From: Candidatus Poribacteria bacterium | Lineage (GTDB): Bacteria; Poribacteria; WGA-4E; PCPOR2b | Assembly: GCA_022822785.1 (NCBI GenBank) | Contig: JAJEAL010000020.1 | Location: 1 to 64,000, forward strand | Reading direction: 5' to 3' | Length of the DNA stretch: 64,000 nucleotides | Shown here: positions 16,830-26,016 of the stretch, piece after piece | How positions within the stretch are numbered: the stretch's first letter is position 1 | Layout of the letters: each line of letters opens with the position of its first letter | Notes under the pieces: generated by a model | Database searches by the model: none | What the model was told of the DNA's origin: nothing | Seen by the model: the letters and a program-made list of their open reading frames with translations, nothing else | Made by a program: the position numbers and the translations under genes

Positions 16830-17996
16830 ATGAATATGGACATTTTAAGTATCTGGGCATACGTTTGGGATGTTATTGATGGAGGCGTTGATTCGGTAAT
16901 TTCGACCCTCAAGCACGAAATCGGCTTGGACACGCTCAGTGTTGCGACATGCTATCATAGCGTTGATCATCTGCGCGTTCACCGTCTGGAGAACAACTTT
17001 TATAGCTCGCAGGCGGCAATCTATTTTCAGCCGGATTCAGTGCTGTATAAAAACACCCGAATCCAACCGCCTGTGTCGCCGCTCGCGGAAAACACGAACC
17101 CGCTGCGAAGCATCTCTGACGGTTGTGAACGGCACGGCATGAAACTCTCATCGTGGACGGTGTGCCTCCACAACTCGACGATTGGGCGAAATCAGCCAGA
17201 GGTAGCCCAGCGCGATGTATTTGGCAACCCGTGCTGGCATGCCCTCTGTCCCGCAAATCAGGATGTGCGCGAGTATATGCGGGCACTTGTAACGGACCTG
17301 ACGACAAACTATAATTTCGCTACCGTCGAGTTGGAATCGTGCGATTATCAAGGGGGCCGTCATCACCACGGGCATGAGAAAATTGGTATCCCGCTCGGAG
17401 AGACGGATCGACTCCTGCTTGGGTTATGTTTCTGCGAAAGCTGTCGCAAATCTGCGGATAAAGAGGGGATTGACGTTACTGCCGTTGCAAACGGTGTGCG
17501 ATCGGAGCTCGCAGCGAGCTTTGAGTCCGGAAGCCCTATCCAGATTGGGTTTGACGAATTTTGTGATAAAGTCCCCGAAACCCGTGCGTATATCCAAATG
17601 CGCGAATCTGTCGTCAGTTCACTTATCGCAGAGATTAAATCTGTGTCCAAAGCCTCAATCTCGTCGATGGGCATGGGAGATCGGCGATATTCAGGGCTAA
17701 ACACAGAAGAGGTCCGAGGGATTGCCGACTGGTTCGAGATTTTGTGCTACACACCGTCAAGGGAATCCGTTGAAATGTCTGTAAAAAACGCCGCTGCACT
17801 GATGAACGGAGAGGCAAATCGGGTCTGGGTTGGTCTCTGTGCTTATCCGCCAGCAAGCCCAACCGCTGAAACGCTTGCCGAAAATGTCGAAGCAGTTGCA
17901 GGGCTCGGTGTCCGTGCTATATCTTTCTACAACTACGGGATCATGCCCAAGCGTAACCTACAATGGGTCAAGGCTGCGGTTGAAGGAATTAAGTAG
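16830..17996 (+). CDS. TIM-barrel-like hypothetical protein, possible glycoside hydrolase relative
   Basis: 388 residues, soluble, no signal peptide. Motifs such as HGMKLSSWTVCLHNS, CPANQDVREY, ATVELESCDY and LCFCESCRK recall sugar-active TIM barrels with a cysteine-paired insert. Glu and Asp follow predicted strand ends, but I cannot name the catalytic pair. It starts 34 bp after pglZ on the same strand, so may be cotranscribed with it. Fold plausible, substrate unknown. Confidence 0.6.
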   Translation: MNMDILSIWAYVWDVIDGGVDSVISTLKHEIGLDTLSVATCYHSVDHLRVHRLENNFYSSQAAIYFQPDSVLYKNTRIQPPVSPLAENTNPLRSISDGCERHGMKLSSWTVCLHNSTIGRNQPEVAQRDVFGNPCWHALCPANQDVREYMRALVTDLTTNYNFATVELESCDYQGGRHHHGHEKIGIPLGETDRLLLGLCFCESCRKSADKEGIDVTAVANGVRSELAASFESGSPIQIGFDEFCDKVPETRAYIQMRESVVSSLIAEIKSVSKASISSMGMGDRRYSGLNTEEVRGIADWFEILCYTPSRESVEMSVKNAAALMNGEANRVWVGLCAYPPASPTAETLAENVEAVAGLGVRAISFYNYGIMPKRNLQWVKAAVEGIK

Positions 17997-18036
17997 GCCC
18001 GCTTGTTCAAGGTCATACACACAAAGGAGAAACATA

Positions 18037-18267
18037 ATGACAGTTCATGAAGCTACTATTGCAAAGATTCAACAACTCCCCGAATCTCTCGTCCATGAAG
18101 TTAGTGATTTTGTAGACTTCTTGTTGACAAAACATGATAGCACACGCTGGCAGTTATGGACACACTTTGCTGAAGTTTTAGAAACTGCTGAATCGGACTT
18201 TGTTGACTACTTATCTAACCTAGAAGACTACGAGAACCGTTTGGCACGTGGGGAAATCCAATGGTAA
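18037..18267 (+). CDS. DUF2281-type antitoxin
   Basis: 76 residues from the ATG at 18037, which has AAAGGAG upstream. The family start TVHEATIAKIQQLPES is followed by LVHEVSDFVDFLL. Such proteins are antitoxins for PIN or MazF-type toxins. It overlaps the mazF reading frame by 7 nt. With mazF broken (see next gene) it may now be a relic. Confidence 0.82.
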   Translation: MTVHEATIAKIQQLPESLVHEVSDFVDFLLTKHDSTRWQLWTHFAEVLETAESDFVDYLSNLEDYENRLARGEIQW

Positions 18268-18605
18268 CAATCAGTCGTGGGGATGTGGTCTTATGTGACT
18301 TGAATCCGGTCGTCGGCACAGAACAAGCCGGCGTATGACCTGCGGTCATACTGCAAACAGATCGCGCGAATGCAGTGAGCCCCCATACAATTATCGCGCC
18401 CTTTACCACAAAAATCCGACAGGTACTTTTGCCTTCTCATGTCTTGGTGCCCGTAGGAGTCGGCGGCTTGAGTCGAGATTCTGTAGTTCTTTGTGAGCAG
18501 ATACGAGTGATAGATAAACGTCGAATTGTCAGAGTTCTCGGCCACTTGGATACCCGCTATCTCGCAGAAATAGAGAAAGCTTTGTGTACGGTTTTGGAGT
18601 TGTAG
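18261..18605 (+). pseudogene. mazF: mazF/pemK toxin gene with in-frame nonsense codon
   Basis: The frame reads ISRGDVVLCDLNPVVGTEQAG, one more residue, then TGA at 18336-18338 (codon 26), and continues in frame as PAVILQTDRANAV to the stop at 18605, with normal MazF C-terminal sections (VLCEQIRVIDKRRIV). Intact relatives have Gln-x-Gly-x-Arg-Pro here, so the TGA replaces the conserved Arg and is explained by CGA to TGA. The stop lies in a perfect 8-bp palindrome, GTATGACC-TGC-GGTCATAC (18334-18352). Full length otherwise (115 codons). Either a real inactivation or a sequencing error. Confidence 0.85.
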
Positions 18606-18708
18606 GTCCCATTGGCGGGACAAACACTTTATCTTTAGTTGCTATGCCCTGGGTAAGGAATGGGAAGTGGCTACTATGTTTAGGAATTTTTCAGAAGGAG
18701 ATTGGCGT

Positions 18709-19458
18709 ATGAGATTTGAGGGAAGAGTTGCACTGGTAACCGGTGCCAGCCGTGGGATCGGCAGCGCAACTGCGATTAAACTTGCCGGTGAGGGTGCCGA
18801 TGTTGCGGTGCACTATGTGAGATCGGCGAAACCGGCAGAGGCGGTTTGCGAGGAGATCCGTGCGCTTGGACGAAGCGCGATTGCCTTTCAGGCTGATATC
18901 GCCGATCGACGCGCAGTCAACGAAATGGTCGCGCAGGCTACGGCGGCACTCGGTCCCATCGAGCTGCTTGTGAATAACGCCGGGGATGTCGGCAATATGG
19001 ATTTCGACCAACTTACACCCGAACACTGGGACCGGATTATTGGGATTAACCTGACAGGACCCTTCAACGTCATCTGGGCGGTCAAGGACGGGATGGCGCA
19101 ACAGAAGTTTGGACGGATTGTCAATGTCTCATCAATTGCCGCGTTGGCACCCCGACCTAATCAGTTCGCCTATGCAGCCGCAAAGGCAGGCGTAATCTCT
19201 TTCACAAAATCTGCCTGCGAACCCTTAGCGAAGCACAATGTCCGGGTAAACTCGCTTGCCCCCGGTGCCATTGATACCGACATGATCCACGAGGTCTCGC
19301 CGGAGATGCTTGAACACCTGCGCTCAACCACACCGCTGCAACGTTTGGGGACGCCCGATGAGATGGCGAATGTCATCGCATTTCTGCTCAGCGAAGAGTC
19401 TAGCTATATGACCGGCTCAACAGTCATCGCAAGCGGAGGACGGGTTCTGTTCCCGTAA
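18709..19458 (+). CDS. Short-chain dehydrogenase/reductase (FabG-like)
   Basis: 249 residues from the ATG at 18709, chosen for AAGGAG upstream. Classical SDR: cofactor motif TGASRGIG (9-16), NNAG, catalytic Ser (IVNVSSIAAL), and Tyr-x3-Lys (YAAAKAG). The C-terminal YMTGSTVIASGG resembles 3-oxoacyl-ACP reductases and sugar dehydrogenases. The neighbouring aldolase, enolase-family and Gfo/Idh genes favour a role in sugar or sugar-acid oxidation rather than fatty acid synthesis. Confidence 0.9.
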   Translation: MRFEGRVALVTGASRGIGSATAIKLAGEGADVAVHYVRSAKPAEAVCEEIRALGRSAIAFQADIADRRAVNEMVAQATAALGPIELLVNNAGDVGNMDFDQLTPEHWDRIIGINLTGPFNVIWAVKDGMAQQKFGRIVNVSSIAALAPRPNQFAYAAAKAGVISFTKSACEPLAKHNVRVNSLAPGAIDTDMIHEVSPEMLEHLRSTTPLQRLGTPDEMANVIAFLLSEESSYMTGSTVIASGGRVLFP

Positions 19459-19472
19459 CACATGGATCTACA

Positions 19473-19612
19473 GTCCCCCTAACAAGGGGGGAAGCGAAGG
19501 GGTCCCTTGTCTTTCCCCCCCTTCGCAGGGGGGTTCAAGGGGCGGGTGCCCTCTGGGCGGCGGGGGTGGCTGTGCATTGAGAGTATCTAAGTGATTCTAA
19601 AACCTACCATAA
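19473..19612. repeat. CCATAA-family element, copy 3 (left end missing)
   Basis: Right end ACCTACCATAA abuts the TAA stop of the convergent PhyH gene at 19613. The core has CCCCCTAACAAGGGGGG, GAAGCGAAGGG and CCCCCCCTTCGCAGGGGGG and matches the insert in pglZ. No left TTATGG end is present, so it is truncated or recombined. Confidence 0.65.
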
Positions 19613-20803
19613 TTACCAACTTGCAATAAAGTCATCGACCTCAAAATTGCTCGGCTCCTCCTCAAAAAAGTACCGCATCGGTCCAGACTGGAAACCGGGC
19701 ACGAAAAGATCTTCCGCCGCTTGGAGTTTGGCATCGAGCACCTCAAATCGCTGCCAAAGCAGATCCGCCTCCGCCTTTGAGAATCGGTCAGCGAATTGCG
19801 GTCCCCAGTTGATGCTTATCGAGTGTGGACTAGAAGCACGTCTGCGAACCTCCGGCGGCAGCTTATCTAAGTCGGGACTTTTCAATATATGGATGTGATA
19901 GGCTGCCTTAGAGAGGTATATCGCTAACACCATTTTACCCTTCTCGCCTGCGCCGGGCTGTAGTGCTTCAACCGCCTCACAGTAAGCGTCGGCATCCTTT
20001 TTCAGAATCGCCCGCAGTGCTGCTTCTGTCAAATCCTGCATCCGGTCGCTGTCCCACGTCCAATCCTCGAACATCTGCCGCGCTGCCGGGGAAAGGAACT
20101 GCGTAAAGTTCAAGTCCGGATAATACGGGAAAATCGTGTGCCCCCCGTGGATTGTTCGACGCAGCTTGGTGCTGTAATTGCTGCCCCAATGCAAGATATA
20201 GTTGGAATACACAACACCGTCACCGCCTTTTAGTTCGACAGGAATGCCCCCCGGCAAAGGGAGGCGCGGGTTTTCGAGCAGTTGGCGATTTTCCGCTTCG
20301 GTGTTGAGACGACGGTGGCTGCCAGGAACTACCCACAGTACGTCATCGTCATAGAGCGGAATGTTCCACTGGAGGTACTTCGGCCCGTTCTCCAAGAAGT
20401 CCGCTTGCAAGCTTGCCATCGGAGCCATGTCAATCGGATGGACATCACGGTGCCAGTTGGCCGGACCGTGATCCCGCTGCGGGCTACACATCAGCATCAT
20501 CCCAGCAATCCCTGTCTGTTCGGGAACACTCAACAGTTGACGAGCAACCCCCAAGGTATTGTCGTGCATCCATGTCTCAACGGCGTTGGCGGTCTCTTCG
20601 TCAATAAGATTCTCGAAGTGCCCCAACCGCGGTTGCGCGCCGGTTTCCCACGCACTCGGATTCCCCTCCTGTGCCCATATCTCCTTTTGACGTTCAACCA
20701 GCACTTCAAAACTAGCGCGTACATCGTCCAACTCATCCGGAGGGATAACCTCCCGCAGGATGATGTAACCGTCATCTCGCAACTGTTGTGGATTTACCTT
20801 CAT
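19613..20803 (-). CDS. Phytanoyl-CoA dioxygenase family protein
   Basis: 396 residues from the ATG at 20803, with AGGAG eight bases upstream. Fe(II)/2-oxoglutarate dioxygenase: NWHRDVHP gives the His-x-Asp iron ligands, the distal His lies in IHGGH, and an Arg just before it (KLRRTIHGG) can bind 2-oxoglutarate. VVPGSHRRL is the usual PhyH turn. The family hydroxylates diverse small molecules; the substrate cannot be told. One of three PhyH genes in the window. Confidence 0.88.
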   Translation of the reverse strand: MKVNPQQLRDDGYIILREVIPPDELDDVRASFEVLVERQKEIWAQEGNPSAWETGAQPRLGHFENLIDEETANAVETWMHDNTLGVARQLLSVPEQTGIAGMMLMCSPQRDHGPANWHRDVHPIDMAPMASLQADFLENGPKYLQWNIPLYDDDVLWVVPGSHRRLNTEAENRQLLENPRLPLPGGIPVELKGGDGVVYSNYILHWGSNYSTKLRRTIHGGHTIFPYYPDLNFTQFLSPAARQMFEDWTWDSDRMQDLTEAALRAILKKDADAYCEAVEALQPGAGEKGKMVLAIYLSKAAYHIHILKSPDLDKLPPEVRRRASSPHSISINWGPQFADRFSKAEADLLWQRFEVLDAKLQAAEDLFVPGFQSGPMRYFFEEEPSNFEVDDFIASW

Positions 20804-20905
20804 CGCTTTTCTCCTGTCAAATAGATCTGAAAAGGCAAAGTCGGACGGTACTGTTAAGCCTCGCAAACCCCTGATACGCTCAGAGATCGTTTATCCTCTA
20901 CCACA

Positions 20906-21223
20906 TAGGACTTACGCAATTGGTTCATAAGTCCCCTTGCAACTCCCCCGATAAATCGGGATGCAGGTTGGAAACTCTCGGAACAGAGCACCTGACCAGG
21001 TTTCCCCCCTGACAAGGGGGGCTAGGGGGGTTAGGGAATCTTCTAAAATTCGCTTTGAACCTAACTGCCATTTCGTCGTACCTGAAAGGCGGATTAGGGG
21101 ATCTTCTCCCCCCGATAGAGCGGGATTCAAAGCAACCTGTCTTTCCCCTCTTATCAGAGGGGTTAGGGGATTTAGGGGGTTAAAAGAAATCTCACGCCGG
21201 GTGCTAAATTTGCGTGAGTCCTA
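20906..21223. repeat. MITE-like element, TAGGACTTACGCAA ends
   Basis: 318 bp bounded by TAGGACTTACGCAA (20906-20919) and TTGCGTGAGTCCTA (21210-21223), inverted repeats with 13 of 14 matches. The interior contains several GC-rich palindromes (CCCCCCTGACAAGGGGGG; CCCCTCTTATCAGAGGGG). No coding capacity is recognised. It fills most of the 475-bp gap between the PhyH and dapA-like genes. Confidence 0.75.
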
Positions 21224-21278
21224 AAAAAAAGAACCAGTTAGCCGAGGCGTACTATTCCGTGCACAGGCTCCAATCCCT

Positions 21279-22181
21279 TCAAGAAACGGTGACGGCGGTC
21301 AACCCAAGTTCGGCGATACATTTCCTCAACGTTGTCAGCTGTTCGAGAGTCAGAGGATACCCAGGGAGTCTGGGATGACCGCAATCAATGCCTAGCCGTT
21401 CACTGAGCGTTGCCTTGATGAGAGCGTGAAAACTACCGCCACATGCAAGCACGCTATCTGCAGCATGGCAAGCCTTGTCTTGAGCAGCTTCTGCCCGTTT
21501 CCAATCTCCAGCTTGATAGGCGTTCCAAATTTCCACCCAAAGTTCCGGCGCCATGTTTGGCGGCCCATCCACACAACCCGTAGCGCCAATCGTCAGGGCG
21601 GGCAGCATTAACCGGCTATTTCCAATGAGGCAGAAGAGACCCATTTTGGCAAAAGCGCGGACATTGCCAAAGCTCGCCGCAGAATGCTTCAAGCCAGCCA
21701 ACTGCGGCACCCCATCCTGAATTTTTTGCATCAAAGCCGGGGTAATTTCAACGCCGGTGGCACCCGGTAAATTGTAGACGAACAGGGGTAAATCCGCCGC
21801 CGCTGCCACCACTCGGTAGTGCTCGACTATCTCTGTGTCGTTGCGCCCATAGAAGAAGGGCGGGACACAGCAGATGGCCTCAACGCCAGCCTTGGCGGCG
21901 TGCTCGGCCATCTTGGCAGCCCGTGCGGTTGTTGGCGCACCGACGTGCATAATATTCTTTATTCTGCCGTTGGATTGGTCGGCAGCAATTTCCGCGATAC
22001 GGTTGTTCTCTTCGTCGTCCAACAGAACGCTTTCGCCAGTACCCCCAGCTACCCAGAAACCGTGGACACCCGCTTGGATGTTGAATTCGATGACTTTACG
22101 AAAAGCAACTTCGTTTAGTTTCCCTTCAGGTGTCATCGGCGTAATAATCGCCGGAAATATACCGTGAAATTCGGTTGCCAT
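21279..22181 (-). CDS. Dihydrodipicolinate synthase/NAL-family aldolase
   Basis: 300 residues from the ATG at 22181, with AGGAGG seven bases upstream. Class I pyruvate aldolase: GGTGES near 50 binds the pyruvate carboxyl, VYNLPG carries the Tyr, and GLKHSA carries the Schiff-base Lys. A true lysine-pathway DapA is unlikely given the neighbouring sugar-acid enzymes; a keto-acid sugar lyase or dehydratase role is more plausible. Confidence 0.85.
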   Translation of the reverse strand: MATEFHGIFPAIITPMTPEGKLNEVAFRKVIEFNIQAGVHGFWVAGGTGESVLLDDEENNRIAEIAADQSNGRIKNIMHVGAPTTARAAKMAEHAAKAGVEAICCVPPFFYGRNDTEIVEHYRVVAAAADLPLFVYNLPGATGVEITPALMQKIQDGVPQLAGLKHSAASFGNVRAFAKMGLFCLIGNSRLMLPALTIGATGCVDGPPNMAPELWVEIWNAYQAGDWKRAEAAQDKACHAADSVLACGGSFHALIKATLSERLGIDCGHPRLPGYPLTLEQLTTLRKCIAELGLTAVTVS

Positions 22182-22480
22182 AGTCATTCCTCCTAAATGA
22201 TGATAAGATAGATGGAGTCTTGCCCTAAACGGGCGTACCTCCAATTTTCTCAAAAAGTCTCGCTATATTTTATTGACAGAAATTTTGAATGTTATTCTAT
22301 CTTCGCAGAAATTGGTGGATGGGTCAAGTGAAAAATATGCCTATTTGGGGTGCAAAAGGTGGCTTTTTTAATGTTGATCCGAGTTATCCAATCGGTTACA
22401 CTATCCGGACCCCTTACGTTGAATTGTACCGTTTTTCGTAAAAAGACCTCCATGAAATGTAGACCTGACGGAGAAACACT

Positions 22481-23614
22481 ATGAAAATCACAACTGTAAA
22501 ACTCTACATCCTTGAACATCCAGAGCGCAAGAGCAGCGGACATAAACTAGTGCAGGTTCCGAATTTGCGCCGCATTCAGTATACTCACAAAGGGCTGCCG
22601 AGCGATCGACCGGCACAACAAGCTTTTATTCAGGTGGAAACCGATGCCGGCATCACGGGCAGGTGTACCACCGGAATGTCCCCTGGACAAGCGGCAATCT
22701 TGCGAAATCAGGTGCTAGGGGAGGACCCACTAGATCGGGAAAAACTATATCAGATGCTGCACAAGGGAACGCGCTGGGTTTACCAGCCGCCCGGCTGGTT
22801 TGGCGACTTTGACAACTGCCTCTGGGACATTGCCGGCAAAGCCGCAGAGCTTCCCGTCTACGCCTTAATTGGTCGCGTAAGGGAGCAGTTTCCTGTCTAC
22901 CTGACGGGCGGAGATGGCACGGTGGAAGACTATCTGCGAGCCATTGAGGCAGGACAAGAAATAGGGATTAACGCCTACAAATTCCACTCTTACAAGGGCG
23001 GTAAAGCGGATATTCCAATCTTACGTGAGGTGCGGGACGCTGTCGGGTCCGACTATGCGCTGCTCCACGATCCGGTCTGTTCCTATTCCCTGCGAGAAGC
23101 GATTGAGGTGGGACATGTCATGGAAGAGTTGGACTTTGTCTGGCTGGAGGAGCCGTTCCACGAACAGAAGATGCATCTCTACCAAGAACTGTGCCGAGAA
23201 CTAACGATTCCCGTGATGGCAACAGAGATGCTGATGCACGATATCGGTCTATCGTCGCAATGGCTCATCCACGGGGCGACAGATCGGCTCCGCGTCAATG
23301 CCCGAAACGGTACAACCCAGGTGCTAAAGTTAGCGCACTTCGCCGAGCTCTACGGGACGAACGTGGAACTTAACGGACAAGGCGGGTTATTTGGACTCCT
23401 CCATGCACATTTAGGATGCTGTATTGACAACACCGATTTCTACGAGTCCTTTTCCGCTGCTGCCGATGGTAACCGCCGACAAGGAGAGGAGTGGGGATTG
23501 CTGAATGCGCCGTTAATCGCCGAGGGGCACCTGTCGCCTCCCGATGCGCCGGGGTGGGGGACTGAATGGGATGAAGCGCGCTTCAACTCGTTAGTAACCG
23601 CGGAGTATCAGTGA
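22481..23614 (+). CDS. Enolase-superfamily (mandelate racemase/muconate lactonizing) enzyme
   Basis: 377 residues; GGAGAAACACT precedes the ATG. The C-terminal barrel shows metal ligands in LLHDPVCSY, VWLEEPFHE and MATEML, and a KFHSYKGG section where the second-strand base would lie. Likely a sugar-acid dehydratase or racemase in the same pathway as the adjacent aldolase and oxidoreductases. A TTGACA with a weak -10 lies at 22273-22299. Its 3' end overlaps the convergent Gfo/Idh gene by 7 nt. Confidence 0.87.
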   Translation: MKITTVKLYILEHPERKSSGHKLVQVPNLRRIQYTHKGLPSDRPAQQAFIQVETDAGITGRCTTGMSPGQAAILRNQVLGEDPLDREKLYQMLHKGTRWVYQPPGWFGDFDNCLWDIAGKAAELPVYALIGRVREQFPVYLTGGDGTVEDYLRAIEAGQEIGINAYKFHSYKGGKADIPILREVRDAVGSDYALLHDPVCSYSLREAIEVGHVMEELDFVWLEEPFHEQKMHLYQELCRELTIPVMATEMLMHDIGLSSQWLIHGATDRLRVNARNGTTQVLKLAHFAELYGTNVELNGQGGLFGLLHAHLGCCIDNTDFYESFSAAADGNRRQGEEWGLLNAPLIAEGHLSPPDAPGWGTEWDEARFNSLVTAEYQ

Positions 23615-24798
23615 CGTGGGAAGAAGGTGTCAACCCCAGCTTCAACGTCATCGATCGGGTGTCCGTGTTGCTGTTCGTAACTGTTATGTATACCCCGCTC
23701 GGTTTCAGTGAGATCGGTCAACGGGAAGTTCAAGGTAACTCGACTCTGTTTGGCGGATTCACTCATAGCGATATTCATCTCCTGATCTTGCCGCCCAAGC
23801 TGTGCACCGTACTCCGGCTCCGTGTCGTTGAGAACCGCATTCGCAATGCTCAGCAGCTCATCGGCGACCGCAATCTGACCTTCGGTGAGTGGGTAATGCT
23901 TTAACGGGTTCTCCCATGTAATCAATTGGTCTGGAAGTGCTAATTCAATCTTCTCAATCACCTCGGTTCCAGCCATATCAATTGTCGGGCGTTTCGGTCG
24001 ATAGCCGATGCTTTTTGCACCGTTCTCCAAATCTTCGGCGGGAACGACGTGAATCTCTTCACCGACAATGGTCCCCTTACTGCCATCAATCTGTGAAATT
24101 CCACCCTGTCCGCGTCCCAACGAACGGGCGTGAATAACATTAGAATAGACCATCAGGGCGGTGGCGTTGTTGTCAAACTCTAGAAAGCCGAACGTCCAGT
24201 TGTCGCTTGTGTGGTGGCGTTTCATCCGGTCGATGATTGGAATCACCGGCGTCGATTGCGTGATGCCGAGGATTGACTGCGGCTCTCCATTCGCACGCAG
24301 CCGAAGCATACTCATACCATGATAGCCACCTTCATAGAAGATTCGGTAGATTCGTCCTACCTCGCCTATCACTCCTGAATCAATCACAGCCGACAAAAAA
24401 CGTTCGCGCGGCGCACGGTAGTAGTTCTCTGCCACTTCCAGCTTGACGTTATTTCTCTTCGCCGCTTCTATCATAAGATCTGTCGTCCGCAACGTCACGG
24501 CGATTGGCGTTTCGACAATGATGTTCACACCGGCATCTGCCATAAAACAGGCGATGGCGTGATGAGCGACTCCGGGCACAGTGATGTCCACAACGTCCAA
24601 TTCTTCATGTGCCACCAGATCTCGAACGTTGGTGTAGGGGGTCGCACCGTACTGCTCAGCGTACTGTTGAGCGACCGCTTGGTCTATATCACAGACTGCA
24701 ACGAGGTTGTAGACATCTTTCAATTTGGCAATCACCGGCAGATGCGCGTTGCCACCGCGTCTCCCTGCGCCAATTAGTGCGATATTTAGTTTTGACAT
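23608..24798 (-). CDS. Gfo/Idh/MocA-family oxidoreductase
   Basis: 396 residues. N-terminal Rossmann fold with NIALIGAGRRGGNAH (5-19) and the E-T-P-I-A segment (VETPIAVTL) of the family, where Lys of the usual EKP is replaced by Thr. EVAENYYRAPRER begins the second domain. Likely NAD(P)-dependent oxidation of a sugar or inositol-like substrate. The EKP to ETP change removes a conserved active-site Lys and may alter catalysis. Confidence 0.88.
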   Translation of the reverse strand: MSKLNIALIGAGRRGGNAHLPVIAKLKDVYNLVAVCDIDQAVAQQYAEQYGATPYTNVRDLVAHEELDVVDITVPGVAHHAIACFMADAGVNIIVETPIAVTLRTTDLMIEAAKRNNVKLEVAENYYRAPRERFLSAVIDSGVIGEVGRIYRIFYEGGYHGMSMLRLRANGEPQSILGITQSTPVIPIIDRMKRHHTSDNWTFGFLEFDNNATALMVYSNVIHARSLGRGQGGISQIDGSKGTIVGEEIHVVPAEDLENGAKSIGYRPKRPTIDMAGTEVIEKIELALPDQLITWENPLKHYPLTEGQIAVADELLSIANAVLNDTEPEYGAQLGRQDQEMNIAMSESAKQSRVTLNFPLTDLTETERGIHNSYEQQHGHPIDDVEAGVDTFFPRH

Positions 24799-24872
24799 TT
24801 GTGGTTTCCTTGTTGTTTCTTTATTACCATCGTCAACTGCAACGGCGGATTCAATCTGAGTCAGAATGGTTG

Positions 24873-25241
24873 CTACGTACGAATCCTTATCCGGTGTACT
24901 CCAACCAACAGAAGTTTCCCTACATAATAGGTCATATCAGGATGGGTTGAGAGATGATGTTTCAGCTTCGATAGCATTTGTGGCAAGATCTCTGGGTGGT
25001 TCCGTACCTGAAGTGCAATAATTCCTTTGTAGTCAGCTGGCGGATAAGCGACTATATCGGCAAAATCTCCATTCAGAGAAATAAGAATTGTATTAAGTTC
25101 CTGTGCTTTTGAAATGACAACCGAATCCGGTGATTCTATAGGAATATAATCTTTCACACGGAAAACTTCATACCCCACGTCACTAAGGGCATCAACAACA
25201 GCGTTGGGAACGCATTGATCAGCAAAGAATCTCAATCCCAT
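24873..25241 (-). CDS. DUF5615 PIN-like toxin
   Basis: 122 residues. Starts RFFADQCVPNAVVDAL and carries the acidic residues of the PIN-like fold (Asp8, and ISLNGDFADIV in the middle), so a ribonuclease toxin is expected. The start overlaps the DUF433 stop by one base (TAATG). Length and order match DUF433-DUF5615 toxin-antitoxin pairs. Confidence 0.85.
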   Translation of the reverse strand: MGLRFFADQCVPNAVVDALSDVGYEVFRVKDYIPIESPDSVVISKAQELNTILISLNGDFADIVAYPPADYKGIIALQVRNHPEILPQMLSKLKHHLSTHPDMTYYVGKLLLVGVHRIRIRT

Positions 25242-25465
25242 TAAGCTGCTACCTCAACTTCTGCTAACTCCCGTGCGTAATCGAGACATGCGAGAATTTG
25301 TGCTTTCTGTAGATCTGGAAACTCAGTGATAATCTGGTCTGCGGTCTGATCTGCTGCCAGATACCCAAGGATAAGACTTACTGGAATTCTTGTACCCTTA
25401 ATACGCGGCTTGCCCCGTAATATATCAGGTGTGCTAACGATATAATCTCGCCAATTAGCTTTCAT
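25241..25465 (-). CDS. DUF433-family antitoxin
   Basis: 74 residues from the ATG at 25465, with AAAGGTT upstream; the longer frame above it lacks family similarity. Core: DYIVSTPDILRGKPRIKGTR, then IPVSLILGYLAADQT, a winged-helix antitoxin with DNA-binding potential. Cotranscribed and coupled with the DUF5615 gene. Confidence 0.87.
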   Translation of the reverse strand: MKANWRDYIVSTPDILRGKPRIKGTRIPVSLILGYLAADQTADQIITEFPDLQKAQILACLDYARELAEVEVAA

Positions 25466-25728
25466 ATTTCTTTTAACCTTTCGCTGTTTAGGGGCAAAAA
25501 AACATCTGCTCCCAAATCTATCGACAACGGACACGGCGGTTAATTGTTACCGTTTGTTGGCATTCTTTATGGCATCTCGTGTAACTATACCTATGCCAAC
25601 GAGAAACACTACAAGCACAACGACTGCAAACCATTCCATCACAATTCCTCCAACTCATTAATCTTTCGATATGCAGCGCTATTGCCCTAAACAATTTCGG
25701 TGAGATAGACTCGGTTGGAACTACCTGC

Positions 25729-25971
25729 TCAAGGTCCGTATTCTACCGGACCTTCAACGTGTTCACCCTGCTGGCGCAACAATTTGGTAGCCATCCCGGC
25801 GAGAGAGAAGTCGTCAAATTCATAGGTGAGACACACACTTGATGACCCATGTTGACTTGGATCCTCTCGGAAAGTCAAGTGTCCGCCATACCTAGATATT
25901 TGAACAGTTAATTTCTCTTCCTTTATTGGATCCGGTGGTGCTTTATAATAGACCTCAAACATGACTGACAT
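25729..25971 (-). CDS. Small hypothetical, candidate immunity protein
   Basis: 80 residues; GGAGGGGG precedes the ATG. An alternating strand pattern (FEVYYKAPPD, LTVQISRYGGHLTF, VCLTYEFDD) and an acidic bias (EGPVEYGP end) resemble small immunity proteins. It starts 45 nt after the stop of the toxin-domain gene on the same strand, the usual toxin-immunity order. No family recognised. Confidence 0.6.
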   Translation of the reverse strand: MSVMFEVYYKAPPDPIKEEKLTVQISRYGGHLTFREDPSQHGSSSVCLTYEFDDFSLAGMATKLLRQQGEHVEGPVEYGP

Positions 25972-26016
25972 ATTGTCCCCCTCCTATGCCCCTGTGCAAA
26001 CTTAGGTATAAATCAA

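Noticed and set aside
18336-18338. UGA in mazF as a second selenocysteine gene
   Set aside because: The residue replaced is Arg, not Cys, the CGA-to-TGA change explains it, and no Cys-to-Sec logic exists for MazF. Treated as a nonsense mutation.
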